DNA from: CADEEL01 sp050246475
GTDB lineage: Bacteria > Pseudomonadota > Alphaproteobacteria > Caulobacterales > Aquidulcibacteraceae
NCBI GenBank assembly: GCA_050246475.1
Contig: JBFWVZ010000007.1
Span: forward strand, 58,678-122,677
Reading direction: 5' to 3'
Length of the DNA stretch: 64,000 nucleotides
In this document: positions 18,421 through 26,404 of the stretch, piece by piece
Position numbering within the stretch: the stretch's first letter is position 1
Layout of the letters: each line of letters begins with the position of its first letter
The notes under the pieces: model-generated
Databases searched by the model: none
What the model was told of the DNA's origin: nothing
The model's input: the letters and a program-made list of their open reading frames with translations, nothing else
Position numbers and translations under genes: made by a program

Positions 18421-19059
18421 TCAGCCGGTGGAGACGTCTGGCAGAGCCGCTCGGTACGGAAGCTTCTTGCTAACTCCATCGAGCAGAGGCGGCCCTCGAA
18501 AGCGCAAGTTTGGATCAGGCTCCTTAAGCCGCATCCCCCATATAGGGCGTCCGCCGACCAGCTGGATCACGCACGGGACGATCTCTGTTACCAACGGCTG
18601 ACATACGTCGTGTTGCAGTTTGAGCGATGCGATTTCTGCGACGATAGCCGCCCGTCGCTGTTGACCATCAAAATCCAGAAACAAGATCGGAACACCGTAT
18701 CCTATTGCCGCAATTCGCAGTTCCCACATAACCCAGTCAGACCGCGCGATGCCGGGTCGGCTCGCGACGATCACGATGTCCGCCGTAAAGATTCGCGCCG
18801 CGACCTCAGCCTGGACATTGAGATCGGGAACATCCCCGCCACGAGGACCGGCAATCTGCTGACTCTCGTTCAGCGAGACATCATCAATGCAATGGCCCTG
18901 ACTGCGAAGCTTACTCAGAACCTGCTCGTATAGCTCGCGATCCTGCCCCCAACGATGGCTCATGAAGATACGTATGTAGCGCTCTTCAGAACCCGGCTCC
19001 CAATACGCGAACTGTGGGTCCGGTGCGTTCTTGGGCATCACCACCTCCCATAACCACAA
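18421..19059 (-). CDS. TIR-like (MTH538/DUF1863, ThsB-like) domain protein
   Basis: This 212-residue protein has one recognisable domain from about residue 28 to 170. It starts with the strand and loop RIFMSHRWGQD, followed by a helix (YEQVLSKL), then ADIVIVASRPGIARSDWV, then WELRIA, then VPILFLDF. This order is that of the MTH538-type TIR-like fold, to which Thoeris ThsB belongs; the Glu in WELRIA is the expected catalytic position. In Thoeris, ThsB uses NAD to make a signal molecule for an NADase or membrane effector. Here the adjacent gene on the same strand (19149-20087) codes for a macro-like plus TIR-like protein, which would be a new pairing. An internal ATG at residue 8 is also possible as start. 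The role is inferred from fold and context only. Confidence 0.65.
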   Translation of the reverse strand: MWLWEVVMPKNAPDPQFAYWEPGSEERYIRIFMSHRWGQDRELYEQVLSKLRSQGHCIDDVSLNESQQIAGPRGGDVPDLNVQAEVAARIFTADIVIVASRPGIARSDWVMWELRIAAIGYGVPILFLDFDGQQRRAAIVAEIASLKLQHDVCQPLVTEIVPCVIQLVGGRPIWGMRLKEPDPNLRFRGPPLLDGVSKKLPYRAALPDVSTG

Positions 19060-19148
19060 CAGGAAGTGGCCACGCGGCGTGCGCTATGGTCAAGAAAATT
19101 ATCGGGCAACGGTTGAGCGGTGTTGCGATTGCGCCTCTGGGCCAGTCG

Positions 19149-20087
19149 CTAGACTGTTCCTTGCCTGTCTAGCGCGCTAACGACATCCCGGACACGGTCT
19201 TTCAGCTCCCCCAAGCGCCGATATCGAATGATGCTCTGACTTCGGACATCGAATGGAGCCTCAACGCCATCCTTGAGCATCAAAATCGTGGGCTTCCCGA
19301 CGCCCCAAGCATAGCCCACCTCAAGAAAAACGTTGGCATTGAACTCGTCTAGCAGAGCGAGGATCGCCCTCGATTTTTCGATACGATTCTTGATCTCGGC
19401 TACAATATCTCCCGTAAAGACCTCGTGATCCAATCGTTCGCAGATGTAACCGCATTCATGGGAAGCGGGTTGGATCGCCAGATCCCAATGGTCGCGGAAG
19501 TCATCCTTAAACGGAAGCGCGGCGAACAAGCGCTTAGTGTAAGTGCGTCCCTGGGAAATCTCGGCGGCGACAGCACCGTTGAATCGATCCGACGCGGTTG
19601 ATGCGCTCAATGCACTACCGCCGGCCTGTTTGACGAATTCTCGGAGGCGCTGGGCTCGCGATACGTCGCGTTCAACAATTGTTACGCTCAAGCCCATTGT
19701 ATGTCCGAGGCCAGCGACAATTCCACGAACAAGCGCATCTACTGAAGCGAGTTCATCAAGTCCGTAACCGGGTCCGTGCAGGGTGAACGCGAGGCTGCGG
19801 GCATCGGGCCGCTCACGCTTGATGATTTCGAGCGCATGTGCCGCGAACGCTTCAATCTGCGGATACTCGAACTCGCGCAGACGGCCCACGCCTACTGACA
19901 ATACCTCTTGCGCTCTAATCCTTCCCCTCGATTGGGCGAACGCATGAGCGCCAGGTGCCAGATCAAAGTTTGCACCAATCCTAGTCGAGACTGCTCCGTC
20001 AGCGCCATGGGGCCCGTTCGCGTACTTCAACACTAAAATGTCAGCCGGGACGTCCAGAACATCTCCCGTCAGAATATTGATCGGCAC
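19149..20087 (-). CDS. Macro-like domain fused to TIR/deoxyribosyltransferase-like domain
   Basis: This 312-residue protein appears to have two domains. Residues 1-150 resemble a macro domain: ILTGDVLDVPADILVLKYAN corresponds to the macro GDI-x-DAIVNAAN strand, and AFTLHGPGYGLDE to its glycine loop. Residues about 185-305 read like the TIR-like or nucleoside-deoxyribosyltransferase-like fold: RLFAALPFKDDF, then FTGDIVAEIKNRI, then the likely catalytic Glu in NVFLEVGYAWG, and PFDVRSQ. Macro domains bind ADP-ribose-type ligands, and type II Thoeris ThsA has a macro domain, so this could sense or cleave NAD-derived signals. It lies 89 bases upstream of the ThsB-like gene on the same strand. Domain calls are from pattern only. 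Confidence 0.5.
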   Translation of the reverse strand: MPINILTGDVLDVPADILVLKYANGPHGADGAVSTRIGANFDLAPGAHAFAQSRGRIRAQEVLSVGVGRLREFEYPQIEAFAAHALEIIKRERPDARSLAFTLHGPGYGLDELASVDALVRGIVAGLGHTMGLSVTIVERDVSRAQRLREFVKQAGGSALSASTASDRFNGAVAAEISQGRTYTKRLFAALPFKDDFRDHWDLAIQPASHECGYICERLDHEVFTGDIVAEIKNRIEKSRAILALLDEFNANVFLEVGYAWGVGKPTILMLKDGVEAPFDVRSQSIIRYRRLGELKDRVRDVVSALDRQGTV

Positions 20088-20255
20088 GTGCCTATCCTTC
20101 CTGATCGAGTGTCTTTGCCCTCACAAAGAGAAGGCATGCTGCCATAAGGAGACTGCCGGGCAAAGTGCGCACAAACGCCGTGCAAATCCCAGAAACGAAA
20201 ATCCGAATAGGCGCGCCGTAAAACGGACATGCCACCGCCAGTCGGTATTTGCGAG

Positions 20256-21395
20256 TTAGGAAGCGACTATAGGCTCGATGAGAGATGCCAACTTGCGCGT
20301 ATCGCCCTCATCTGCCTCCTTCAGCGCGGAATAATAATCCGCTCCTTTGTTCATAAGGGTCATGTCCGCCTTTCCGAACAGGTCCAGGCATTGTTGCATA
20401 AGGATGGCGCGCGCGACTCTGCCGTTCCCGTCAAGAAATGGATGCAACGCGAGCAAGCGTTGGTGGAAATCCGCAATCGCGAAGAGACTTCGCTCACTTT
20501 TCTTCAGGTTTGGAAATTGGTCTCGCCAATCTTCGCATATCTGGTGCAACCGAGACTCGACTTCATCGGCCGGCGGCGGCTGAAGATGGCTCGTCTGCCG
20601 CCCGTTGCGATCGGACAGCCAAACGACGTCGCTTCGCAAAACGCCAACAACGCGCGTCGGCAGGTCAAAACAAGTCAGACGATGGAAAAGCAGAACGATC
20701 GACGGCGTCAGCGCGGCTGATACGGGTGTCAACCTGTCGTGCCTTGTGAACGATGAGACAGCGATCAGGTCGGGAGTTGGCGCGGCACCGATGGCGTCCA
20801 CACTAAGGGTTTTCAGTATGTGCGACTGTCCCATGTTCAAGCGCTCAACTGCTCCACGCAGGGCCAGCAGTTCACGTGTGTTTGCGGAGATGGCCTTGGC
20901 GGTTTGGCTATCGGCATCTGTGGCCCAAGAGAGCTGGTCCTCGATGCTCATCGGGATCCCCAAATACTGAATGCGCACTCCGTAGCCCGGCGGGGAATCG
21001 AGGAGGATCTGCATCTGCTGCAGATGTACGATGTCGATCTCCCTACGAGCTGCGGACGCCAAATCTGCGAGGGACTGCCGCTGGCCCGGAGACAGAGTTT
21101 GGTTCGTTACGAACACGAACCCTCCGACCTCACGCGAAACCCCCGCGAAATCTGAAATGAACTTCTTCTTTGTTTGCGCAAATCGAACTGGCCCGACTGG
21201 GAAGTAAACTGCGACGACCCAGGACACACCCCCTTTGGAGCACAGGATGTCCCTCTTTTGATCCGGTCCGCCGAGGGGACTCTGGGGATCAATCTCTTCG
21301 TACCCCGACAGGCGCAACAACGCGGCTGCAAGCCGCTCGGCTTTTGTTGAGCCATCACGCCAAAATGAAAGCCTAAGCTCGGTGTCGTTCAGCAT
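20256..21395 (-). CDS. Endonuclease-like N-terminal domain fused to a Fic domain
   Basis: The C-terminal half of this 379-residue protein has the Fic motif HPFLDGNGRVARA near residue 315, with the catalytic His and the nucleotide-binding Gly-Asn-Gly-Arg intact. Fic enzymes transfer AMP or other nucleotide parts to target hydroxyls. The N-terminal part (about 20-160) resembles a restriction-endonuclease-like domain: ERLAAALLRLSGY, GGPDQKRDILC, then WVVAVYF where active members have an E-x-K, then GFVFVTNQTLS and GIPMSIEDQL. The missing Glu and Lys suggest it binds rather than cuts DNA. No clear inhibitory (S/T)xxxE(G/N) helix is visible. Its start overlaps a short frame downstream of the CD-NTase gene. 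It may be a stand-alone defence or toxin gene. Confidence 0.7.
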   Translation of the reverse strand: MLNDTELRLSFWRDGSTKAERLAAALLRLSGYEEIDPQSPLGGPDQKRDILCSKGGVSWVVAVYFPVGPVRFAQTKKKFISDFAGVSREVGGFVFVTNQTLSPGQRQSLADLASAARREIDIVHLQQMQILLDSPPGYGVRIQYLGIPMSIEDQLSWATDADSQTAKAISANTRELLALRGAVERLNMGQSHILKTLSVDAIGAAPTPDLIAVSSFTRHDRLTPVSAALTPSIVLLFHRLTCFDLPTRVVGVLRSDVVWLSDRNGRQTSHLQPPPADEVESRLHQICEDWRDQFPNLKKSERSLFAIADFHQRLLALHPFLDGNGRVARAILMQQCLDLFGKADMTLMNKGADYYSALKEADEGDTRKLASLIEPIVAS

Positions 21396-21638
21396 CGAGG
21401 GAATCGAACATTGCTCCGCGATGACGATTTGTGGCGGAATGCGGAAAGGATTAGCTTATCACACGCGAAGTCATTGAGGCTCAGTCTGTCCAAAGAACGG
21501 CCTTCCCGCTCTCGCGCCGCAAGGAGATATGCGCCGCCGCGGCGATAGCGCTGCTGTATGCTCATTGCGCTGCGCCGAAAACTCCCAATCTGACTGATAA
21601 CCTCCATCGGCCGACCGTTGTCGGGACAGAAGTCGCCG

Positions 21639-22544
21639 TCATGGACGCCTTGCACCACTGTTATTCCAGAAATCTGTAACCGCCTTGAGGTGCGCATCAA
21701 AATCTGCTCGCCTCCAGGAGACGTGGGTATTGTCCCGGACGAGCCAGTGCAGACCATTCGCACAGGTGAGATTAACAGGGTCGCACTTGTGTAGCCAATT
21801 GATCGCATTGGTAACGCAGGCCTGATAGGTCGATCCGTACTGCGCATCCGGCACATTCGAAAGCATGCCCTCTAGGAAGTAGGATGGCGCCCGGCCCTTA
21901 CCGAGATAGCCTCGATCAACCATCGCGTTACGCACATTTTTGAAGATGCGGACCGACGGCTTGAACCATTGACTCGTTGCTTGGTGTTTAGTCGTGCAAT
22001 TCGCCGAGTGTTGCCGAGGAAAATTGACGATGTAATCGCCACCATTAGTCCAAAAACAGATGCCATTCCGCACATCCGGCGCGCCTGAGGCCGGAAACGA
22101 ATAGTAGCGCTTGTGTTGCGCACACGCGAGTACGTCCGCGTCACGGCGGTTACCGTTGCCGGGCACTACAATTGCTTTATTGCCCGCAACAACACCGCTA
22201 CCAAAGTTGTGCGCCAGCCATGCGGTGACCTCGCGCTTGAAAGTCTTGAAATCATAGCTTGCCGCGGATCGCTGCGCCTCATAGCGCGCCTTGTCCGCGT
22301 CATTCAAATGATCGAGGTCCGGGTAAAAGACCGATGTGAGGCACATTACGATGTCAACATCGCTGTCGGCATAGATGTTGGTATCGTTTCCGTACGATCC
22401 TTGCAGGTAGATTTCGAAGCTCCGCGACGCATAAGGCGCCTTGGGGTCTTCGAGTGCTTTTTTGATTGTTTGATAGGTTGCGGCCGACTGGGTGATTGAG
22501 CCCTGGTGAGACCATGTATCGAGTTGCGTTTCCGAAATCGCCAC
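21639..22544 (-). CDS. CBASS CD-NTase (cyclic oligonucleotide synthase)
   Basis: This 301-residue protein is a CD-NTase, the enzyme that makes a cyclic nucleotide signal on phage infection. The polymerase-beta-like active site is complete: LQGSYGNDTNIYADSDVDI at about 47-65, with Asp62 and Asp64 as metal ligands, and a third Asp in RDADVLAC. The opening ISETQLDTWSHQGSITQS is typical of this clade. I set the start at the GTG at 22544, seven bases after the patatin stop. The frame could extend to 22604 but would run into the patatin gene. With the patatin gene it makes a minimal two-gene (type I-like) CBASS; no Cap2/Cap3 genes are present. Confidence 0.88.
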   Translation of the reverse strand: MAISETQLDTWSHQGSITQSAATYQTIKKALEDPKAPYASRSFEIYLQGSYGNDTNIYADSDVDIVMCLTSVFYPDLDHLNDADKARYEAQRSAASYDFKTFKREVTAWLAHNFGSGVVAGNKAIVVPGNGNRRDADVLACAQHKRYYSFPASGAPDVRNGICFWTNGGDYIVNFPRQHSANCTTKHQATSQWFKPSVRIFKNVRNAMVDRGYLGKGRAPSYFLEGMLSNVPDAQYGSTYQACVTNAINWLHKCDPVNLTCANGLHWLVRDNTHVSWRRADFDAHLKAVTDFWNNSGARRP

Positions 22545-22551
22545 GATGCAC

Positions 22552-23490
22552 CTACAATCCGAATAGATTGCGGATCGCTTGCTCGCGTGCCGCAAACGAT
22601 TCACGACCGCGCTGCTGCAAGACGTTCAGCTTTGAGAGATCATGCTCAAAGAAGTCGGTCGCCATCTCTGGCTGTGTGAAGCCGTCGCTGATGCGTTCCG
22701 TTGGTACGTGCTTGAATAAGACTGTGCGCAATTGCTCCATCGACGTCGTATTGATTTCGAGCGTCTTTTGCAGGAGCTGGACACTAAGGAGTCGCTGAGT
22801 GAACCAATCGCCGCTGAGCACGGCCTTGGTGGGCGTTGGATAACTACCCACTCCAAGACTCAGCACGCGGACGTCTTCGTGCGCGTGCTCCAGCGCAACT
22901 GTCGCGTCGGCAATCGCGTAAAGCGTGGGGTTGTTGGCGCAGTAGCCACCGTCGATCAGTTCAACATGGTCGCCGGCGGTTGTAGTAACCGTCTTTCGCT
23001 TGAAGAAAGGAAACGCTGAGCACGACGCGACAACGGCGTCGGCAATCGTACAGCCGAAACCAGGTTCAAACGTCGCCACGCGACCATGCGCTTGCGCGAC
23101 GCTGCCCTTGAAGATCATGGGCCTCTCTGTAGTCCAGCGCGTGGCAATAATGCCGACACCCGTTTTGACATCTCGAAACGTAAGACCGCCAAAGACGGCT
23201 TTCGCTGCCTCTTCAAGAGCAGCGGTCTTACGTGCCGCCGATCGCGGGCGCATGATCTTCACAACATGCTCAGCGTAGAGCGCCTGAACTTCGGCAACGC
23301 GGCGTCCCGTGGCGAGGAGTGCCGCGATAATTGCGCCCGTGCTCGTTCCGAAAATCAGATGGAAATGCTCGTGCAGTCGCCCACCGAGGAGCGCCTCGAC
23401 CTCACTCAGTATGCCCAGGGTGTAGAATCCCTTCGCACCCCCACCATCGAGGCTTAGCACATTGCAAAATGGGGCTGGCGAATCAGACAT
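22552..23490 (-). CDS. Patatin-like phospholipase, CBASS effector (CapV-like)
   Basis: This 312-residue protein has the patatin signatures: the oxyanion hole DGGGAKG at 15-21, the nucleophile in GTSTG (Ser50) and the catalytic Asp180 in DGGYCANNP. CapV effectors are activated by the cyclic nucleotide of the partner CD-NTase and break down the cell's own membrane phospholipids, killing the infected cell. It is the first gene of the pair, directly followed by the CD-NTase with seven bases between. It diverges from the HEPN-like gene at 23643. Confidence 0.88.
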   Translation of the reverse strand: MSDSPAPFCNVLSLDGGGAKGFYTLGILSEVEALLGGRLHEHFHLIFGTSTGAIIAALLATGRRVAEVQALYAEHVVKIMRPRSAARKTAALEEAAKAVFGGLTFRDVKTGVGIIATRWTTERPMIFKGSVAQAHGRVATFEPGFGCTIADAVVASCSAFPFFKRKTVTTTAGDHVELIDGGYCANNPTLYAIADATVALEHAHEDVRVLSLGVGSYPTPTKAVLSGDWFTQRLLSVQLLQKTLEINTTSMEQLRTVLFKHVPTERISDGFTQPEMATDFFEHDLSKLNVLQQRGRESFAAREQAIRNLFGL

Positions 23491-23642
23491 GCCCTAGATA
23501 GTGGAACATACGGAGAACTGTCGCAACCTGTAGTGAAGTCGTTCCCACGTCGCCAACCGCTTTCAAGTTGTTTCGGGCCTTCAGTTTCACATGCGATGCC
23601 TCCGAGGGTCTGGAGTGCACATTGGGCGGCAACGATTAGATC

Positions 23643-24617
23643 ATGAGCCTCAGCAACCGAGATACCGATGTCGCTGGGCCGAGCCTCTTAGCGCTTGGGC
23701 GATGGGTGCTGGGTGCCCCTGAGAATCTGCCGATCTCAGAGGAACGGCATCAATCGTTACGAGATGCGATGCATGGCATCCGCACGATCCTCAGCTTTGA
23801 AGACAAATTCGCGATGATCATCGATAATCTCGTCGAGTTTGAATTCGGTTTGCTGCGCGTCAGCGCTATTCATTCGGTGCGACCATTTCAGACGCATGGC
23901 GACTTCTTCGGTCAGAAGCGTGATCTCAACCGTCACCTGACGAACCTCTTATCGACGACGCGCCAGTATCTCGACCAGAATCACAAGCACATTGAGCCGC
24001 TCCTCGGCGGCACCGAAGTGTCCTTCAAGAAGCGGACGAACGACGAATACGACGGCTCGCTCGCTTACCGAACAATGGAGCTCTTGCGAAACTATGTGCA
24101 GCACCGGGACTTGGGCGTGCACATCATGACGGTCGATGGCAGTTGGATCGATATTGAGGACGAGGAGAAAAAGAAGCTGCGCAATAGAACCACCGCATTC
24201 CTCGACCTTGACCACCTGTCTATCGGCGGCGACCTTTCAAAGAAGGAATTGGGCGTGATCGAGGACCTCAGGGGGTGCCCCCACCAGCCCGACATTCCAC
24301 TCCTCACCCGCGAGTACGTGGCGGCCGTGGCGCGTATTCACAAGTCCGTTCGAAAGGCCCTCAAGCCCACGGTGGATACGTGGAAGGCTATAGTGGGCAA
24401 AGCGATTGACGATTACAGCGCGGCATTTCCAGGAGTGGACGTCGTGGGCCTGAGCGTGATGTGGCGACACCCCGATCGCACGGGCACCAAGCTGCTCGAT
24501 GTATTTCCTGAGCCGATGGATCGGCTCGAAGCAGTTCAGAAGATAAATTGGTGCCCGACCAATCTGGGGCGCGAATACGTGTCCTCTGAGTACGTTCCAA
24601 CCAAATGGAAAAAGTAG
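23643..24617 (+). CDS. HEPN-like protein of unknown function
   Basis: I do not recognise a named family for this 324-residue protein. It looks mostly helical. It has one notable motif, RNYVQH at 149-154, inside the helix MELLRNYVQHRDL. This fits the R-polar-x3-H pattern of HEPN domain RNases, which are common toxins and effectors in defence islands. The rest, including an acidic patch near 170-180 and a basic helix near 250, shows no other domain. It is transcribed divergently from the CBASS pair across a 150-base gap. The HEPN call rests on one motif, helicity and context. Confidence 0.5.
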   Translation: MSLSNRDTDVAGPSLLALGRWVLGAPENLPISEERHQSLRDAMHGIRTILSFEDKFAMIIDNLVEFEFGLLRVSAIHSVRPFQTHGDFFGQKRDLNRHLTNLLSTTRQYLDQNHKHIEPLLGGTEVSFKKRTNDEYDGSLAYRTMELLRNYVQHRDLGVHIMTVDGSWIDIEDEEKKKLRNRTTAFLDLDHLSIGGDLSKKELGVIEDLRGCPHQPDIPLLTREYVAAVARIHKSVRKALKPTVDTWKAIVGKAIDDYSAAFPGVDVVGLSVMWRHPDRTGTKLLDVFPEPMDRLEAVQKINWCPTNLGREYVSSEYVPTKWKK

Positions 24618-25091
24618 CCAAGGCTCGATTACCGGGACACGGCAAACGCTCAATGCAAACGCCGGCTGCACGACGCTCGCTTGCGCCTCCATCAATCACA
24701 TGCGCCTATCAAACTGCGTGTGCCAAGATGCTCGCAAGTGGGCGCCCCAGCCCTCTTTCAAAAGGTCTGCTTCCTTGGCCGATTGCTGAGACTGGAATGC
24801 CTCCTTCTGCCCCGAAACAGACCGTGCGGAGCGAGGCCATGTCGCCCCCGCGCCGTTCCCAATTGCGATGCCGCCCCCGCCGCCGACGCAACGCTCGTTC
24901 AACACAGCGAACCGCGTTATGCGAGCATCTTGATCGGGATCGTGACGGCGGTGGTTGCAAGCGGTGGCAGCGTCCGTAACGCGGAAACCCGCTAGTAGTT
25001 GCCGCATTGCTGTGGCGATTGCTGAGTGATCGGTCACCTCAAGCAACACGTGGGGGATGACGTCGCCCACCCGAGCTGAAGGCGTCCGCCG
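24618..25091. other. Stretch with no convincing gene
   Basis: About 470 bases between the HEPN-like and Smr-like genes. Open frames exist on both strands (24605-24979 plus, 24696-25145 minus) but neither has a good ribosome site, a recognisable protein pattern or sensible composition. A piece near 24805-24825 resembles a short sequence near 28995. Confidence 0.4.
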
Positions 25092-25421
25092 ATGTTCAAG
25101 GTGTTTGTTGGGGATTGGACCACGCTTCGAGGTGCGGGCATCCAAGAGTTAGATTTGCACGACCACGGCGGCTGGACGCCTCGCGACGAACTGATGTTTC
25201 AAGCTTACGACGATGTCCTATGTGCTTTGATTGAAAGCCGCTCGCGCGGCATGTCTGCCCTCCTCATTCAACATGGAGGTCGGACTTCAAGGCGGGGCAA
25301 GACGACCAAGCGTTCTGTTGTGCGAGGACTGATGCGGAGCAAAGCGGCGACGCCACACATCATTCGCAGCGCGTGCGTGCAACATGAAACGGTGTTTCTC
25401 GCGGCGCTGAAGCCGATCTAG
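25092..25421 (+). CDS. Small Smr-like domain protein
   Basis: This 109-residue protein has an order of motifs that resembles the Smr domain: LDLHDH near residue 20, then a helix with DDVLCALIESR, then SALLIQHGGRTSRRGK, then SVVRGLMRS and a final strand with VFLAALKP. Smr domains bind or nick branched nucleic acid and some are RNases. The glycine loop is altered from the usual HGxGxG. It is a lone gene at the end of the low-GC half of the island. The identification is tentative. Confidence 0.5.
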   Translation: MFKVFVGDWTTLRGAGIQELDLHDHGGWTPRDELMFQAYDDVLCALIESRSRGMSALLIQHGGRTSRRGKTTKRSVVRGLMRSKAATPHIIRSACVQHETVFLAALKPI

Positions 25422-25454
25422 GCAGCGCCAACTCGGATTGCTTGCGGCGGATGG

Positions 25455-26096
25455 CTAAGCGCGCGGCGGAATGCCCGTCGCATCGCCGAAGATGGGTTCC
25501 GCGAGCGCGCGGTTGCGCGGCCAAAGCGCCCAGACGAGCGCACCCAGCCAACCGACGCCGGACCAGCCCGCGCCGATATTGAGCGCCAGAATGATCCAGC
25601 GGTATTCGTGACGGCGCTGGAACGCGATCCAACTCGGAACGAAGAAGGCGCAGAGTGCGATGAGGATGGCCGCGAGCACGAGCGCGGCTAGCCCCGTGTC
25701 GAAGGCCGCTGGGGGCGCATTGGCGGGAGCCGCCGTGTCCGGTTCCGCTGCAGGCGATGGCTCCGGCGTTGCCGCGCGTATCTCTTCGGCGACGACATCA
25801 AGCTGTGTGAGAGGCGCTTCGTAGGGGTCGGCCGCCGGCGCGGCCGAGGAGAGCGCTTCGTTCTCGTTCGGCGCGGGCTCGCGCGCATCTTGTTCGGCTT
25901 GGTAGGCGCGATACTCCTCTTGGAGTTGGCGCGCGTCTTCGTTGTAGGCGTCTTCCGCGGCCTGCTGGTCGCGTTCCAGCTGTGCGCGGTATTGTTCGTA
26001 GGTCTGTGCGCCCGCGGGCGCGCCTGCGGCGAACAGCATGGCCGCCGCCGCCATCCATGCTGCGCCGTTCCGGCGGCCCGTGCGTCCCCAATTCAT
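25455..26096 (-). CDS. Superinfection-immunity-like membrane protein
   Basis: This 213-residue protein has a signal peptide (cleavage near AGAQT), a charged coiled stretch rich in Gln, Glu, Ala and Tyr (about 30-75), an Ala/Pro-rich linker, then two membrane segments around 143-165 and 175-200. The last part, ILALNIGAGWSGVGWLGALV, matches the superinfection immunity (Imm-like) family, first known from phage T4. The ATG at 26096 has GGAGGGG in front. A longer frame continues far upstream but is an artefact of GC-rich DNA. It diverges from the XRE gene at 26165. The role in phage exclusion is only suggested by family name. Confidence 0.7.
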   Translation of the reverse strand: MNWGRTGRRNGAAWMAAAAMLFAAGAPAGAQTYEQYRAQLERDQQAAEDAYNEDARQLQEEYRAYQAEQDAREPAPNENEALSSAAPAADPYEAPLTQLDVVAEEIRAATPEPSPAAEPDTAAPANAPPAAFDTGLAALVLAAILIALCAFFVPSWIAFQRRHEYRWIILALNIGAGWSGVGWLGALVWALWPRNRALAEPIFGDATGIPPRA

Positions 26097-26164
26097 CGGC
26101 CCCTCCATTTGTAGAGGATACTCCGTGGTCAAAAACTCGACAAGACGGCGACCTTCCGTCTTGG

Positions 26165-26395
26165 ATGGAGCTGCGGGAGATTCTTGCGCGCAATTTGCGC
26201 CGCCGCCGGCAAGAGCTGGGGGTGTCGCAAGAGGATGTGGCCGCCGCCGCGCAAGTGGACCGCACCTATGTGAGCGCATTGGAGCGCAGCAAGTACGCTG
26301 CAAGCATCGATGTGCTGGCCCGCATCGCCGAGGCGTTGGAGATCGAGGCCTGGGAATTGCTGCGTCCGGTGCGCAAGTCACGCGGCGCAGGGTGA
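26165..26395 (+). CDS. Small XRE-family helix-turn-helix regulator
   Basis: This 76-residue protein is nearly all one Cro/C1-type HTH: LRRRRQELGVSQEDVA, then the recognition helix DRTYVSALERSKY, then DVLARIAEALEIE. Only the ATG at 26165 is usable; the frame is open further upstream but has no start codon. There is no strong ribosome site, so it may be leaderless or weakly translated. It diverges from the superinfection-immunity-like gene over 68 bases and probably controls that gene or itself. Confidence 0.88.
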   Translation: MELREILARNLRRRRQELGVSQEDVAAAAQVDRTYVSALERSKYAASIDVLARIAEALEIEAWELLRPVRKSRGAG

Positions 26396-26404
26396 GCATC
26401 GCCT

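Noticed and set aside
24605..25145. Overlapping frames on both strands between the HEPN-like and Smr-like genes
   Set aside because: No ribosome site, no recognisable motif, biased composition.
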